From Hymenobacter taeanensis (lineage in GTDB: Bacteria; Bacteroidota; Bacteroidia; Cytophagales; Hymenobacteraceae), in NCBI RefSeq assembly GCF_013137895.1, contig NZ_CP053538.1, forward strand, positions 743,501 through 807,500: a DNA stretch of 64,000 bases, given 5' to 3'. Positions 1-8,597 of this stretch are shown in pieces. The notes below the pieces were generated by a model that was not told the DNA's origin, searched no databases, and saw only the letters and a program-made list of their open reading frames with translations. The position numbers and the translations under genes are program-made. Position 1 is the first letter of the stretch. The number at the start of each line of letters is the position of its first letter.

Positions 1-234
1 CGGCTGCTGGAAAGCCTGGAACGTCGTTATCTGCAACTGCGAGCTGGCCGGGTAGGTGGCCTACGGCAAGAGTACTTGCGGGTACTTTACCGCTATCAGG
101 AAGAGCATGAGTATGAAGTGGATGGGCGCCATGTGCGTGGCGTACTAGTTGGGGTGGATGAAGCCGGACGGCTGGCGGTACAGATCAATGGCCAACTCCG
201 TTTTTTTGACCTTAAGGAAATCCGGTATATATAA
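1..234 (+). CDS. birA: Biotin--[acetyl-CoA-carboxylase] ligase, C-terminal fragment
   Basis: An open frame enters from the left edge and ends at TAA 232-234, giving 77 residues. The tail reads as a small beta-barrel of the type found at the C-terminus of BirA: a segment GVLVGVDEAGRL followed by FDLKEIRYI, which resembles the closing strands of Bacteroidota biotin protein ligases. The enzyme activates biotin with ATP and attaches it to the carboxyl-carrier subunit of acetyl-CoA carboxylase. The catalytic domain lies outside the window, so the call rests only on this C-terminal pattern and is moderately sure. No terminator hairpin is obvious directly after the stop. Confidence 0.6.
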   Translation, partial: RLLESLERRYLQLRAGRVGGLRQEYLRVLYRYQEEHEYEVDGRHVRGVLVGVDEAGRLAVQINGQLRFFDLKEIRYI

Positions 235-522
235 GCTAAGCTTAATTTTTCGCTCTACCTTTGAGAGAGCAGGTAATGACAAAGTTTTCTGCATACCTTA
301 AGCCAACGATTAGTTTTGGCTGAGCGTATAGTTTTTAAACCTTAAGGGCAACTATTCGCTCTAACTAATCATCTACGGTTTATAAGTTCTTGGCTCGGCA
401 AAAACGGGCATGGTGCTTGTAATTGTAATACACAGGAAAGTTGGTTGCCAATTCTGGCAAAAAATATTGCCTGCTATTTTTTATACACCGCTTTTAGCGG
501 CTGCTTTTTCTGACTTAATGCC
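235..522. other. Intergenic region, AT-rich, no gene seen
   Basis: This 288-base stretch is clearly richer in A+T than the flanking genes. It holds a TAnnTTTG-like element at 256-263 (TACCTTTG) inside a short imperfect hairpin (gctct ... agagc, 252-270), and a second AT-rich segment at 460-485 close to the T9SS gene. No open frame of convincing composition was found. It probably carries the promoter of the downstream secreted protein, but no complete -33/-7 pair could be assigned. Confidence 0.4.
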
Positions 523-1050
523 ATGAACATATTTACTCGTTCTCTTTCTCTGGCTTTGCTTCTGCTTATGCAGTTGCCGATAGTGGCGGCTACCGTTACG
601 CATCGTCCGGGAGGAGCTTTGCCCTGGCACACTGACAAGGCAAGCTATCTGCTAACGAAACATGAAACGCGCACTTGGTACACGCTGCCTCAATACAGCT
701 TTACTACCCCTACCGTTTCTTTTCTGAATCTTGAGCAGAGCTTTACCCAAGCTCCAACAGTGGCTGTTCCCAGCTCTGCCGCTCGCGGTTTAGCTCCCAC
801 GCTATCGGTATATCCTAATCCGGCTCGTGGCCTTGTAACCGTTTCGCTAGGCCAGAAATTCACCGCCGACTACAAATTGCGCCTGAACAACATTATTGGG
901 CGGGAGGTGCGCACGGTTTCACTGCGCCCTGAGGCAGCCGATGGTGGCATGGCTCTCAACCTTTCTGATTTGCCCCCTGGCATGTATTTCTACAGCCTCG
1001 TGCTCGACAACAAAGTAATGAGCACCAAGCGTCTGGTTCTTCAAAACTAG
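523..1050 (+). CDS. Small secreted protein with type IX secretion C-terminal sorting domain
   Basis: The protein has 175 residues. Residues 1-23 form a signal peptide with a basic start and a leucine-rich core ending near VAA. Residues about 96-175 form a typical Por secretion-system C-terminal domain: it opens with LSVYPNPARGLVTVS, has the middle LNNIIGREVRT and ends with LPPGMYFYSLVLDNK. Such domains send cargo through the T9SS across the outer membrane and are removed or anchored at the surface. The 70 residues in between match nothing I recognise, so the cargo function is unknown; the protein is very short for T9SS cargo. The stop TAG lies inside a CTAGGCC motif, and a strong terminator follows at 1077-1106. 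Confidence 0.8.
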   Translation: MNIFTRSLSLALLLLMQLPIVAATVTHRPGGALPWHTDKASYLLTKHETRTWYTLPQYSFTTPTVSFLNLEQSFTQAPTVAVPSSAARGLAPTLSVYPNPARGLVTVSLGQKFTADYKLRLNNIIGREVRTVSLRPEAADGGMALNLSDLPPGMYFYSLVLDNKVMSTKRLVLQN

Positions 1051-1070
1051 GCCTGTTGCTTGCTCTCTAC

Positions 1071-1106
1071 AAAAAAGGCAGCCCTTTACCGGGGCTGCCT
1101 TTTTTA
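1071..1106 (+). terminator. Rho-independent terminator after the T9SS protein
   Basis: A perfect 8-bp stem (ggcagccc 1077-1084, gggctgcc 1092-1099) with a 7-base loop is flanked by A6 on the left and T6 on the right. It could act in both directions. It shows that the short frame running through 1056-1271 is not a gene. Confidence 0.85.
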
Positions 1107-1342
1107 TTGCTGACTCTCAGAGGCTTGCTGCCCACCTTGGGAGGCGCTGTTGGTTTGTGGGCCCTCGGGTTGGTTGAGCAACTTCAGCAGGTTGGTAGAG
1201 TACGTTTGCCCCGTTGGTTGATTGATAGGAGTTGTCTAGCTAGTTATTGTCTACTTTTGGTCTTTCACTGATTTCCTTATCTCTGACTTAAACCCCGTCG
1301 TGCTGCGACGGGCGGACCTCGCCCCGCCCCTACTCATTCCTT
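1107..1342. other. Intergenic region between terminator and GT117 gene
   Basis: There is no credible gene here. The sequence is of mixed composition, and the only open frame crosses the preceding terminator. No complete promoter match could be assigned. Confidence 0.35.
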
Positions 1343-4327
1343 ATGCGGAGTTACAAAAGCCTGAATAATCTACTGGGTTGGTTGGTATTTGCCATTGCCA
1401 CCCTCACCTACATTCTCACCCTAGAGCCCACCGCCTCATTCTGGGACTGCGGCGAGTTTATAGCCTGCTCCTACAAGCTGCTGGTGCCGCACCCTCCGGG
1501 AGCCCCCACCTTTTTGCTGCTGGGCCGCCTGTTCTCGCTGCTGGCCTTTGGCGATGGCACCAAAGTAGCAGTGCTCGTGAACATGCTCTCGGCCCTGAGC
1601 TCGTCCTTCACGGTGCTGTTTCTGTTCTGGACCATTACCATGATGGCCAAGAAGCTGGTGCTGCACCGCCCTGGCATGCACGATGACCGTAATCTGGAGC
1701 CTACCAGCGGCCAAACCTGGCTAATATTGGGGGCCGGTGCCGTGGGCGCCCTGGCCTACGCCTTCTCTGACTCTTTTTGGTTCAATGCCGTGGAGGCCGA
1801 GGTGTACGCTATGTCGTCGTTGTGCACGGCGGCGGTGGTATGGCTGATGCTGAAGTGGGAAAACCGCGCCGACGAGGCCGACTCGGACCGGTGGCTGATT
1901 CTGATTGCCTACGTGATTGGCCTCAGCATTGGGGTGCACTTGCTGAACCTGCTGGCCATTCCGGCGCTGGGCTTCATTTACTATTACCGTCGTACCAACA
2001 ACCCCACCCTCACGGGCGGCATTATTACGCTGGCCCTGAGCAGCGTAATTGTAGGCCTGATTCTGGCCGGGATTATACCGGGCCTGCCTACGCTGGCGGG
2101 CAACTTTGAGGTGTTCTTCGTGAATACCATTGGCCTGCCCTTCAACTGGGGCCTCGTGATTTTCCTGGTGGTATTCGTGGGCCTGATCTGGTTTGGCTTC
2201 CGGCAGTCGTTTCAGCGCCGCAGCCGTCTGCTGAACACGGCCATGCTAGCTTTCGTGTTTATCCTGATTGGCTACTCGTCTTACCTGATTGTACCCATCC
2301 GGAGCAGCTACCACCCCACTATTAATGAAAACGATCCGGAGGATGTGCTGTCCTTCGTGAGCTACCTGAAGCGCGAGCAGTACGGCGACCGGCCCTTGCT
2401 GTACGGCCCGCAGTTTAACGCCCAGCCCGTTGCCCAGAATGAGGGGGCTCCTCGCTACGTACGCAAGGGCGACAAGTACGTGGTGGCAGAATACCGCCCC
2501 GAGCTGGAGTACCGCCCCGAGGATAAGATGCTGCTGCCCCGCCTGTACAGCAACGATCCGCTGCACATGATCTACTACAAGAAGTGGGTGGATATTCAGG
2601 AAGGCGTGAAGCCCACGATGGGCCAAAACCTCTCCTTCCTGACGCGTTACCAGATGGGCCACATGTTCTGGCGCTACTTCATGTGGAACTACGTGGGCCG
2701 CGAAAGCGACATTCAGCAGGCCGGCATTTTGTGGCCCGGCGCCAGCAGTGCAGGCTTGCCTGAACGTATTGCCGATAGCGAAGCCCGTAACAATTTCTTT
2801 GCTCTGCCCCTCATTCTCGGCATCCTGGGCCTGTTTTACCAGGTGCGCCGCGACGGCCGCAACGCATTCATCGTAGGCCTGCTGTTCGTGTTTACGGGTC
2901 TGGCCATTGTTCTTTACCTCAACCAGCCGCCCATTGAGCCCCGCGAGCGGGATTACACCTTTGCGGGAGCCACGTTTGCCTTTGCCATCTGGATAGGCCT
3001 GGGCGTACTAGCGCTGGCCGACTTGCTGAAAACCGCCCTCAAGGCCGATACTGCCCGGGCTGCTGTAGCCACGCTGCTAGGCCTAGTGATTCCGGGCATT
3101 ATGGCGGCCCAGGGCTGGGACGACCACGACCGTTCTGACCGCTATAACTCCGTTGACTCGGCGAAGAACCTGCTTAACTCCTGCGCTCCGAACGCCATTC
3201 TGTTCACCAACGGCGACAACGATACCTTCCCGCTTTGGTACGCGCAGGAAGTGGAAGGCATCCGGACCGACGTGCGCGTAGCCGTACTAAGCTACCTGAA
3301 CACTGACTGGTATATTGATCAGATGAAGCGCCGCGCCTATAAGTCGCAGCCGTTGCCCATCTCGATGGACAATGCCAACTACGCTCAAGGCACCAACGAC
3401 TACCTGCCCTACGCCGAAAACCCGGCCGTAAAGGAGATAGACGTGCGCCAGTTCATGCAGCTCGTGAACCAGAACAGCGACCTGCTGAAAGTATCTTACG
3501 GCGACGGCACAAAGTCCTTGCTGTCGTTCCCCTCACGCAAGTTCTATCTGCCCATTGATACGGCGGCCGTGTATAAGATGGGCATCATTCCGGCCGAGCG
3601 CCGCAGGCAACTGGTGCCCCGCATGGAATGGGAAGTGAGCAAGAGCGCCATCGAGAAGAAAAGCCTCGTGATTCTGGATATTCTGGCCACCAACAACTGG
3701 CAGCGCCCCGTGTACTTCTCCAGCACCGTTGACTCTCGTGACTTCATGGGCCTGCAGCCCTACTTCCAGCTGGAAGGTATGGCCTACCGCATCCTGCCGG
3801 CCCTCGACCCGAACTACGAGCCCCGCGGCGAAGAAGGCTACGTGACCAATGACCTGATGTACGAGAAGCTAATGAAGACTTTCACCTACCGGGGGCTGAA
3901 TGATCCGAACATCTTCTACGACGAGAACCACCTGCGTTTCCCGGCCAACTACCGCGACAAGTTCTCGCGCCTGGCTAACTCCCTGTTGGCTGCCGGCGAC
4001 AAAACCCGGGCCAAGCAAGCCATTGACAAGTGCTTTGCCGTGATGCCCGACAAAGCCATTCCGTACGACTACTATGTGCCGCAATTCATTCCGGCGTTGG
4101 TAGCCGTAGGCGAAAGGCAGCGCGCCACTGAAATTATGGACACCATGACGGGCCGCGCTGAGCAAGCCCTGGCGTACTATAGCACCCATAACAGCGCCAT
4201 GTTCGACCAGGAATATCAAACCTACCTGCTCTCCCTGAACAGTGTGGGGCGCGCCGCCCAGCAAATTGGCGATGAGCAGCGCGCGGCCAAAGCCCTAGGC
4301 CTGTTTCAGCAGTACATGCGTCAGTAG
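1343..4327 (+). CDS. DUF2723 family membrane glycosyltransferase (GT117, protein O-mannosyltransferase-like)
   Basis: This 994-residue polytopic membrane protein starts at ATG with a short cytoplasmic segment and a first membrane helix. The conserved acidic signature FWDCGEFIACSYKL follows at about residues 34-47; in GT-C enzymes the equivalent acidic motif in the first extracytoplasmic loop binds the lipid-linked sugar donor or metal. Many hydrophobic helices occupy residues 10-330 and about 480-600. A soluble C-terminal region contains the segment TNGDNDTFPLWYAQEVEG and helical, TPR-like repeats at the end. DUF2723/GT117 proteins are widespread in Bacteroidota and are thought to glycosylate exported proteins; the actual acceptor here is unknown. 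The length fits the family. The gene stands alone with its own terminator. Confidence 0.85.
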   Translation: MRSYKSLNNLLGWLVFAIATLTYILTLEPTASFWDCGEFIACSYKLLVPHPPGAPTFLLLGRLFSLLAFGDGTKVAVLVNMLSALSSSFTVLFLFWTITMMAKKLVLHRPGMHDDRNLEPTSGQTWLILGAGAVGALAYAFSDSFWFNAVEAEVYAMSSLCTAAVVWLMLKWENRADEADSDRWLILIAYVIGLSIGVHLLNLLAIPALGFIYYYRRTNNPTLTGGIITLALSSVIVGLILAGIIPGLPTLAGNFEVFFVNTIGLPFNWGLVIFLVVFVGLIWFGFRQSFQRRSRLLNTAMLAFVFILIGYSSYLIVPIRSSYHPTINENDPEDVLSFVSYLKREQYGDRPLLYGPQFNAQPVAQNEGAPRYVRKGDKYVVAEYRPELEYRPEDKMLLPRLYSNDPLHMIYYKKWVDIQEGVKPTMGQNLSFLTRYQMGHMFWRYFMWNYVGRESDIQQAGILWPGASSAGLPERIADSEARNNFFALPLILGILGLFYQVRRDGRNAFIVGLLFVFTGLAIVLYLNQPPIEPRERDYTFAGATFAFAIWIGLGVLALADLLKTALKADTARAAVATLLGLVIPGIMAAQGWDDHDRSDRYNSVDSAKNLLNSCAPNAILFTNGDNDTFPLWYAQEVEGIRTDVRVAVLSYLNTDWYIDQMKRRAYKSQPLPISMDNANYAQGTNDYLPYAENPAVKEIDVRQFMQLVNQNSDLLKVSYGDGTKSLLSFPSRKFYLPIDTAAVYKMGIIPAERRRQLVPRMEWEVSKSAIEKKSLVILDILATNNWQRPVYFSSTVDSRDFMGLQPYFQLEGMAYRILPALDPNYEPRGEEGYVTNDLMYEKLMKTFTYRGLNDPNIFYDENHLRFPANYRDKFSRLANSLLAAGDKTRAKQAIDKCFAVMPDKAIPYDYYVPQFIPALVAVGERQRATEIMDTMTGRAEQALAYYSTHNSAMFDQEYQTYLLSLNSVGRAAQQIGDEQRAAKALGLFQQYMRQ

Positions 4328-4344
4328 GGTAGACTTATTACTGT

Positions 4345-4380
4345 AAAAAAGCCCGCTCTCAACCAGGAGCGGGCTTTTTT
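4345..4380 (+). terminator. Rho-independent terminator after the GT117 gene
   Basis: The stem gcccgctc (4351-4358) pairs with gagcgggc (4367-4374), with A6 before and T6 after. It lies about 23 bases past the stop codon. Confidence 0.85.
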
Positions 4381-4523
4381 ATGTTGTTTAGAGTGGCCTA
4401 GAGCGCTAGTAAGAAAGCTGTTTCACCTCCTAACTCAGGTACCACCTTAAACTCTAACTTTATGAGTCTGGCCATGTCCCTCATTGGTTACGTACCTTGG
4501 TTACAAGCCTATTTTATCTTTCT

Positions 4524-5798
4524 GTGAAAGCTGCTACCTCCTTCCTGCTATCCCTAGTGCTCAGTCTGAGCAGCTTTACGGCCCTGTGGGCCGCTCCACG
4601 CCGCGACTTCGCCGAGCAGTATCGGCCCGACCGCCAGATAGTGGTAGACACCCGCCGCGAGGACGACAGCCTACGCCTGTTCCTGCGGTTTCCGGGCAAC
4701 CACTTTAGGCCTGGCCAGGTGATGTACGTAGCAGCCTGGGCCAGCTATACTGCCAAGCAGCCGAAGTGGCAATACCCCGTACAGCTGCAGCCAGGCCATT
4801 TCCGGCAGGAGCCAGCTGGTACATGGGTTGATGTGGCGGTGCCCATGAGCCGCGTGCCGGTTGGGCAGATCATCAGTATACAACCCAGCTTGGTGCCAGC
4901 GGCTGCCAGTGCCTCAACCAGTAAGCTACCAGCCAGCGGTTCTGCCACCCCGCCTGCCAACCCCGATTATACCGACGGCGCTCTTTGGTTAACTATCACA
5001 GCCGCCCGGTTACATAAGCCTTACATTCTCACTGACTCACTAGACCGGCCATTACTTCGGCCCTACCTGCACACTGGCGAAACCTTTAAAATTGCCAGCT
5101 ACGGCCCTGAGCAGCCCCTGCAAACCCGGCGCTACCCCCTGAGCTCCCAGCCTGCTCTGCCGCCCATGTCGAACCCGGCGGCAGTGGCACTGCCTCGCAC
5201 CCTGGCTCTCACAGATTCAGCCTCCTTCTCTCCCAACCAGGTAGTGCGTCTTCCCAGCGGGCTATACTTACTGAAAGCGGGCAGCAGTGCCCCCTGGAGT
5301 GGCCTACTGGTGGAAGACAACAGCTACCCGGAAATTACCTCCGCCGATGAATTAATTGCCCCCCTTACTTTCCTGACTACTTCTGCCGAGCGCAAAAAAT
5401 TGTTTGACGCGCCCGACCCTAAGAAAGCCGTTGACAAATTCTGGCTCGATCTAGCGGCCGGCAACCAAGCCGTAGCGAAGCAGCTTATCCGGACATACTA
5501 CGGCCGGGTGATGAAGGCGAACCGCTTATTTTCAGCGCATAAAGCCGGTTGGCTCACCGATCGGGGCCTACTGTATTTGGTGCTGGGGCCACCTGAATCA
5601 GTGTACAGAGAAGCGGGCCAGGAGCAATGGGTATACCGCAGCGACCCAGAACGAGCAGCGACCTATACGTTCCGCGCTAAACCAAGTACCTTTGCTCCTG
5701 AACACTATGAATTGGTGCGCCGCCCCGAGTACGAACGTCTCTGGTATGCCGCCGTCGAGCAATGGAGAAAAGGAATAACCGTCCGGACCGGCCGCTAA
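4524..5798 (+). CDS. GWxTD domain-containing exported protein
   Basis: The frame is open from 4458 but contains no ATG. I chose GTG 4524 because it gives a clean signal peptide (MKAATSFLLSLVLSLSSF, cleavage after ALWA); TTG 4497 is the alternative and gives 433 residues. The C-terminal third carries the family signature GWLTDRGLLYLVLGPPESVY at roughly residues 345-365, followed by the tyrosine- and tryptophan-rich tail typical of GWxTD proteins. These are Bacteroidota periplasmic proteins of unknown function, often near gliding or envelope genes. The middle is proline- and alanine-rich. The last 37 bases overlap the start of the rlmB-like gene, so the two are probably co-transcribed and translationally coupled. 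Confidence 0.8.
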   Translation: MKAATSFLLSLVLSLSSFTALWAAPRRDFAEQYRPDRQIVVDTRREDDSLRLFLRFPGNHFRPGQVMYVAAWASYTAKQPKWQYPVQLQPGHFRQEPAGTWVDVAVPMSRVPVGQIISIQPSLVPAAASASTSKLPASGSATPPANPDYTDGALWLTITAARLHKPYILTDSLDRPLLRPYLHTGETFKIASYGPEQPLQTRRYPLSSQPALPPMSNPAAVALPRTLALTDSASFSPNQVVRLPSGLYLLKAGSSAPWSGLLVEDNSYPEITSADELIAPLTFLTTSAERKKLFDAPDPKKAVDKFWLDLAAGNQAVAKQLIRTYYGRVMKANRLFSAHKAGWLTDRGLLYLVLGPPESVYREAGQEQWVYRSDPERAATYTFRAKPSTFAPEHYELVRRPEYERLWYAAVEQWRKGITVRTGR

Positions 5799-6700
5799 AT
5801 GAGCGTCGCCAATTTTTTGATTCTGAGAATCGGCCTGTGACGCCGCGCCGCCCGGCCCGGGATGGCGAAGGCCGCGACGACCGCCCCGCCCGGCGCCCTG
5901 AAGGCGGCCGCGACGACAAGCCGCGCTACCCCCACCGCCCCGCCGCCGACCGGAGCATTGACATGATTTTTGGCCTGCGCCCCATTTTAGAAGCGCTTAA
6001 TGCGGGCCGCACGCTGGACAAGATCTTTCTGCTCCGGGGCACGAAGAATTCTATGACGCAGGATATTCAGGCCCTGGCCAAGGCCGCCAATATTCCTATG
6101 TCGATGGTGCCGATTGAGAAGCTCGATGGCATCACGAAGAAAAACCACCAGGGGGCAGTGGCCTACGTGTCGCCCATCGACTACATGCCCCTGGACAGCA
6201 TTCTGGCAGGTTTGTACGAAGAGGGCAAAACCCCGTTGCTGCTGGTACTAGACCGTATCACGGATGTGCGCAACTTCGGCTCAATTGCCCGGAACGCGGA
6301 GTGCCTAGGCGTGCATGCCATTGTAGTGCCCAGCCACGGCGCCGCTCAGATTAACGGCGACGCGCTTAAAACTTCTGCCGGCGCGCTAAACCTTATTCCG
6401 GTATGCCGCGAGGCCAACCTTAAGAACACGCTTACTTTCCTTCGCGAATCCGGCGTGCAAGTGGTGGCCTGTACCGAAAAGACCGACGCCAGCCTTGAAA
6501 CCGGGGCCGTTGACCTTACCGGCCCGCTTGCTATACTCATGGGCAGCGAGGAAGACGGCATCAGCCCCGAGTATCTCCAGATAGCCGACTATAAGCTGCG
6601 CATTCCCATGGCGGGCCAGATCAGCTCCCTGAACGTGTCGGTTGCCAGCGGCATCATGCTCTATGAAGTGCTGCGCCAGCGCCTAGTGAAGGGAGCATAG
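5762..6700 (+). CDS. rlmB: 23S rRNA (guanosine-2'-O)-methyltransferase RlmB-like (TrmH/SpoU family)
   Basis: This is a SPOUT-class methyltransferase that uses S-adenosylmethionine to 2'-O-methylate a guanosine in 23S rRNA, or possibly a tRNA site. The 312 residues fall into a disordered N-terminus (1-66) very rich in Arg, Pro and Asp, a substrate-binding domain beginning MIFGLRPILEALNAGR at 68, and the knotted catalytic domain. All three family motifs are visible: DRITDVRNFGSIARNAE, then AILMGSEEDGISPEY, then the C-terminal ISSLNVSVASGIMLYE. Typical RlmB lacks the long N-terminal extension; ATG 5963 would give a standard-length enzyme, but the extension keeps frame and GC-rich codon use. It follows the GWxTD gene with a 37-base overlap and ends at a strong hairpin. 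Confidence 0.85.
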   Translation: MEKRNNRPDRPLNERRQFFDSENRPVTPRRPARDGEGRDDRPARRPEGGRDDKPRYPHRPAADRSIDMIFGLRPILEALNAGRTLDKIFLLRGTKNSMTQDIQALAKAANIPMSMVPIEKLDGITKKNHQGAVAYVSPIDYMPLDSILAGLYEEGKTPLLLVLDRITDVRNFGSIARNAECLGVHAIVVPSHGAAQINGDALKTSAGALNLIPVCREANLKNTLTFLRESGVQVVACTEKTDASLETGAVDLTGPLAILMGSEEDGISPEYLQIADYKLRIPMAGQISSLNVSVASGIMLYEVLRQRLVKGA

Positions 6701-6713
6701 TGCTGCTCCATCA

Positions 6714-6762
6714 AATAAAGCCCGTCACTACTTAGCAACGCTTTGTAGTGACGGGCTTTATT
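6714..6762. terminator. Bidirectional terminator between convergent genes
   Basis: A perfect 18-bp inverted repeat (6714-6731 with 6745-6762) has a 13-base loop. Its ends are A/T-rich, so it can terminate both the rlmB-like gene and the minus-strand gene ending at 6769. Confidence 0.85.
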
Positions 6763-6768
6763 TATTGC

Positions 6769-7302
6769 TCAAAAGCTTCCTTCATCTATTGTCACCCGCT
6801 CGCGTTGCTCCTCGCTTAGCCCTAGGCCACCACGTGAAGTAGACTCCTTCCCAGTGATTGTACCCTTAGCAGCAGAAACATCAATACCTATCTCGCGCGG
6901 GTACTCTTCATTGCCGTCTTTGCCAGCTTCCGCGTGAGTCAGATCATAAAGCTGATATTCAACATTTCCGTTTCGGAAGGACAGCCTATACTCCTCACGC
7001 CCGGCGTTGGCTACCCCTCCGCCCCGAAAATACCTGAAGTACGTAAACTTACTCCAGCTACTAGCATCAAGAACTGCTGGATATTGCAGCTCTGTTTTAG
7101 ATGCCGTGCCGAAGCGGTACACTAGGTAGGCGCTTTTCGGGCCCTCACAGAGCGAAACGGTTTTGCCCCTGCCCGTCACAAACGAAAATACGGTTGTTTC
7201 TCCAGGCCGGCGTAACACGTCGGGTGCAGGTTTTGCCTGACGGACCGGGTTGCCGATACCCAGCCATAGTGGAGCAGCAACCACCAGTATTCGCAGGCTC
7301 AT
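6769..7302 (-). CDS. Hypothetical small secreted protein downstream of manC
   Basis: The protein has 177 residues and starts with a short hydrophobic signal-like segment (MSLRILVVAAPLWLGIG). The remainder is soluble, rich in Gly, Arg and Glu, with the look of a beta-rich domain (VSLCEGPKSAYLVYRFG, LSFRNGNVEYQLYDL). I do not recognise the family. The start codon overlaps the stop of the mannose-1-phosphate guanylyltransferase by one base (TAATG arrangement), so the two are co-transcribed and probably translationally coupled. The coupling does not prove a role in sugar metabolism. Single cysteine, no metal-binding motif. Confidence 0.6.
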   Translation of the reverse strand: MSLRILVVAAPLWLGIGNPVRQAKPAPDVLRRPGETTVFSFVTGRGKTVSLCEGPKSAYLVYRFGTASKTELQYPAVLDASSWSKFTYFRYFRGGGVANAGREEYRLSFRNGNVEYQLYDLTHAEAGKDGNEEYPREIGIDVSAAKGTITGKESTSRGGLGLSEEQRERVTIDEGSF

Positions 7303-8429
7303 TAGTTATAGCCGAGGCCTTTTTTCGATTTCACATCGGCCACGAACTCCTTCACGCGCTGTTCTTCAGTACGCTTGCAGATCAGGAGTACGTTGTCGTA
7401 TTCGGCCACGATAAAGCCCTCTAGGCCCTGCACTACCACGAGGCGCTCAGAGGGGGTTTTGATGACGCACTCACGGGTGTCATACAGCAGGGCGTTGCCA
7501 TCAACCACATTCTCGTCGGCATCGTGGTGGCCCATGCGGTGCAGGGAGTCCCAGGTACCTAGGTCGCTCCAGCCAAAGTCGGCGGGCAACACATACACGT
7601 TATCGGCCTTTTCCATCACGCCGTAATCAATGCTGATGTTGCGGCACCGCGTGTAGGCGCGGGTAATAAAATCTTCTTCGCGCTCGGTACCGAGGTCGTT
7701 GGCTCCCTCATCAAACACCTCAGCAATGTCGCTGAGGTAATGGTGAAAGGCGCTGATGATGGCATCGGCCCGCCATACGAACAGGCCGGAGTTCCAGAGG
7801 AAGTCGCCGCTGGACACGAACATCTTCGCCAGCTCCAGATTAGGCTTCTCCGTGAAGGTTTTAACTTTAAATAGCCCTTTAGGAAAGGTGCTTTGCTCAC
7901 CTCCCTTCGCCGCTGCCACGGTCTTTGGGTTTACATCTTCATCAATAAATTGAATGTAACCGTAGCCCGTGTCGGGGCGTGAAGGCTGAATGCCCAGCGT
8001 GATTAGCACATTGTGCTTCTGCGCCGCGCCCAACGCCGTGCGAATAGCCTCCCGGAAGTTTTCCTCGTGCATCACGGCGTGGTCGGCGGGCGTCACAATA
8101 ATCACCGCCTCTGGGTCGCGCTGCGCAATGCGGTAGCTGGCGTACGCAATACACGGGGCCGTGTTACGCCCAATGGGCTCCCCCAGAATTTGGTTGGGGG
8201 GCAGCTCCGGTAAATGCTGTTGCACCAGGTCGGTGTAGTCGCGGTTCGTGACCACGAATACATTTTCGGGGGAGCAGATTCCCCGAAATCGATCAACGGT
8301 GAGCTGCAACATGGAGCGACCCATACCTAGCACATCATGAAATTGCTTGGGGTGATGCGTCCGGCTAAAGGGCCAGAAGCGGCTGCCAATGCCGCCGGCC
8401 ATGACCACGAGGTAGGTGTGCTGTTCCAT
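7302..8429 (-). CDS. manC: Mannose-1-phosphate guanylyltransferase
   Basis: The enzyme makes GDP-mannose from mannose-1-phosphate and GTP, feeding cell-surface polysaccharide and protein glycosylation. The start is ATG 8427-8429; a longer frame begins at a TTG five codons earlier. The N-terminus shows the nucleotidyltransferase signature MAGGIGSRFWPFSRTHHPKQ, the diphosphate-binding loop of this family. Further conserved parts are ILGEPIGRNTAPCIAYAS, the TPADHAV metal-binding segment, FTEKP and the FLWNSGLFVWRA block. The length (375 residues) corresponds to the catalytic half only; the isomerase cupin domain of the bifunctional enzyme is absent. It heads a two-gene minus-strand unit with the small secreted protein. 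Confidence 0.9.
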   Translation of the reverse strand: MEQHTYLVVMAGGIGSRFWPFSRTHHPKQFHDVLGMGRSMLQLTVDRFRGICSPENVFVVTNRDYTDLVQQHLPELPPNQILGEPIGRNTAPCIAYASYRIAQRDPEAVIIVTPADHAVMHEENFREAIRTALGAAQKHNVLITLGIQPSRPDTGYGYIQFIDEDVNPKTVAAAKGGEQSTFPKGLFKVKTFTEKPNLELAKMFVSSGDFLWNSGLFVWRADAIISAFHHYLSDIAEVFDEGANDLGTEREEDFITRAYTRCRNISIDYGVMEKADNVYVLPADFGWSDLGTWDSLHRMGHHDADENVVDGNALLYDTRECVIKTPSERLVVVQGLEGFIVAEYDNVLLICKRTEEQRVKEFVADVKSKKGLGYN

Positions 8430-8597
8430 AGGTGAAGGGCGCAAAGTCCCTACGGTGGTGAAAATGAAGTGTAAGGTAGCCGCGGCTGACTAGTAAACCC
8501 GACTGGCCTAGCTAGCCAAACCCCAACTGAGCGGTCAAACTAAGCAGGCAATAAACAAACTCGCATGCATACACGCACATTTATTGTCCGGCAGATG

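Noticed and set aside
1056-1271. Open frame of 71 residues after the T9SS protein
   Set aside because: It reads through a strong terminator hairpin at 1077-1106 and has no plausible domain or start context.
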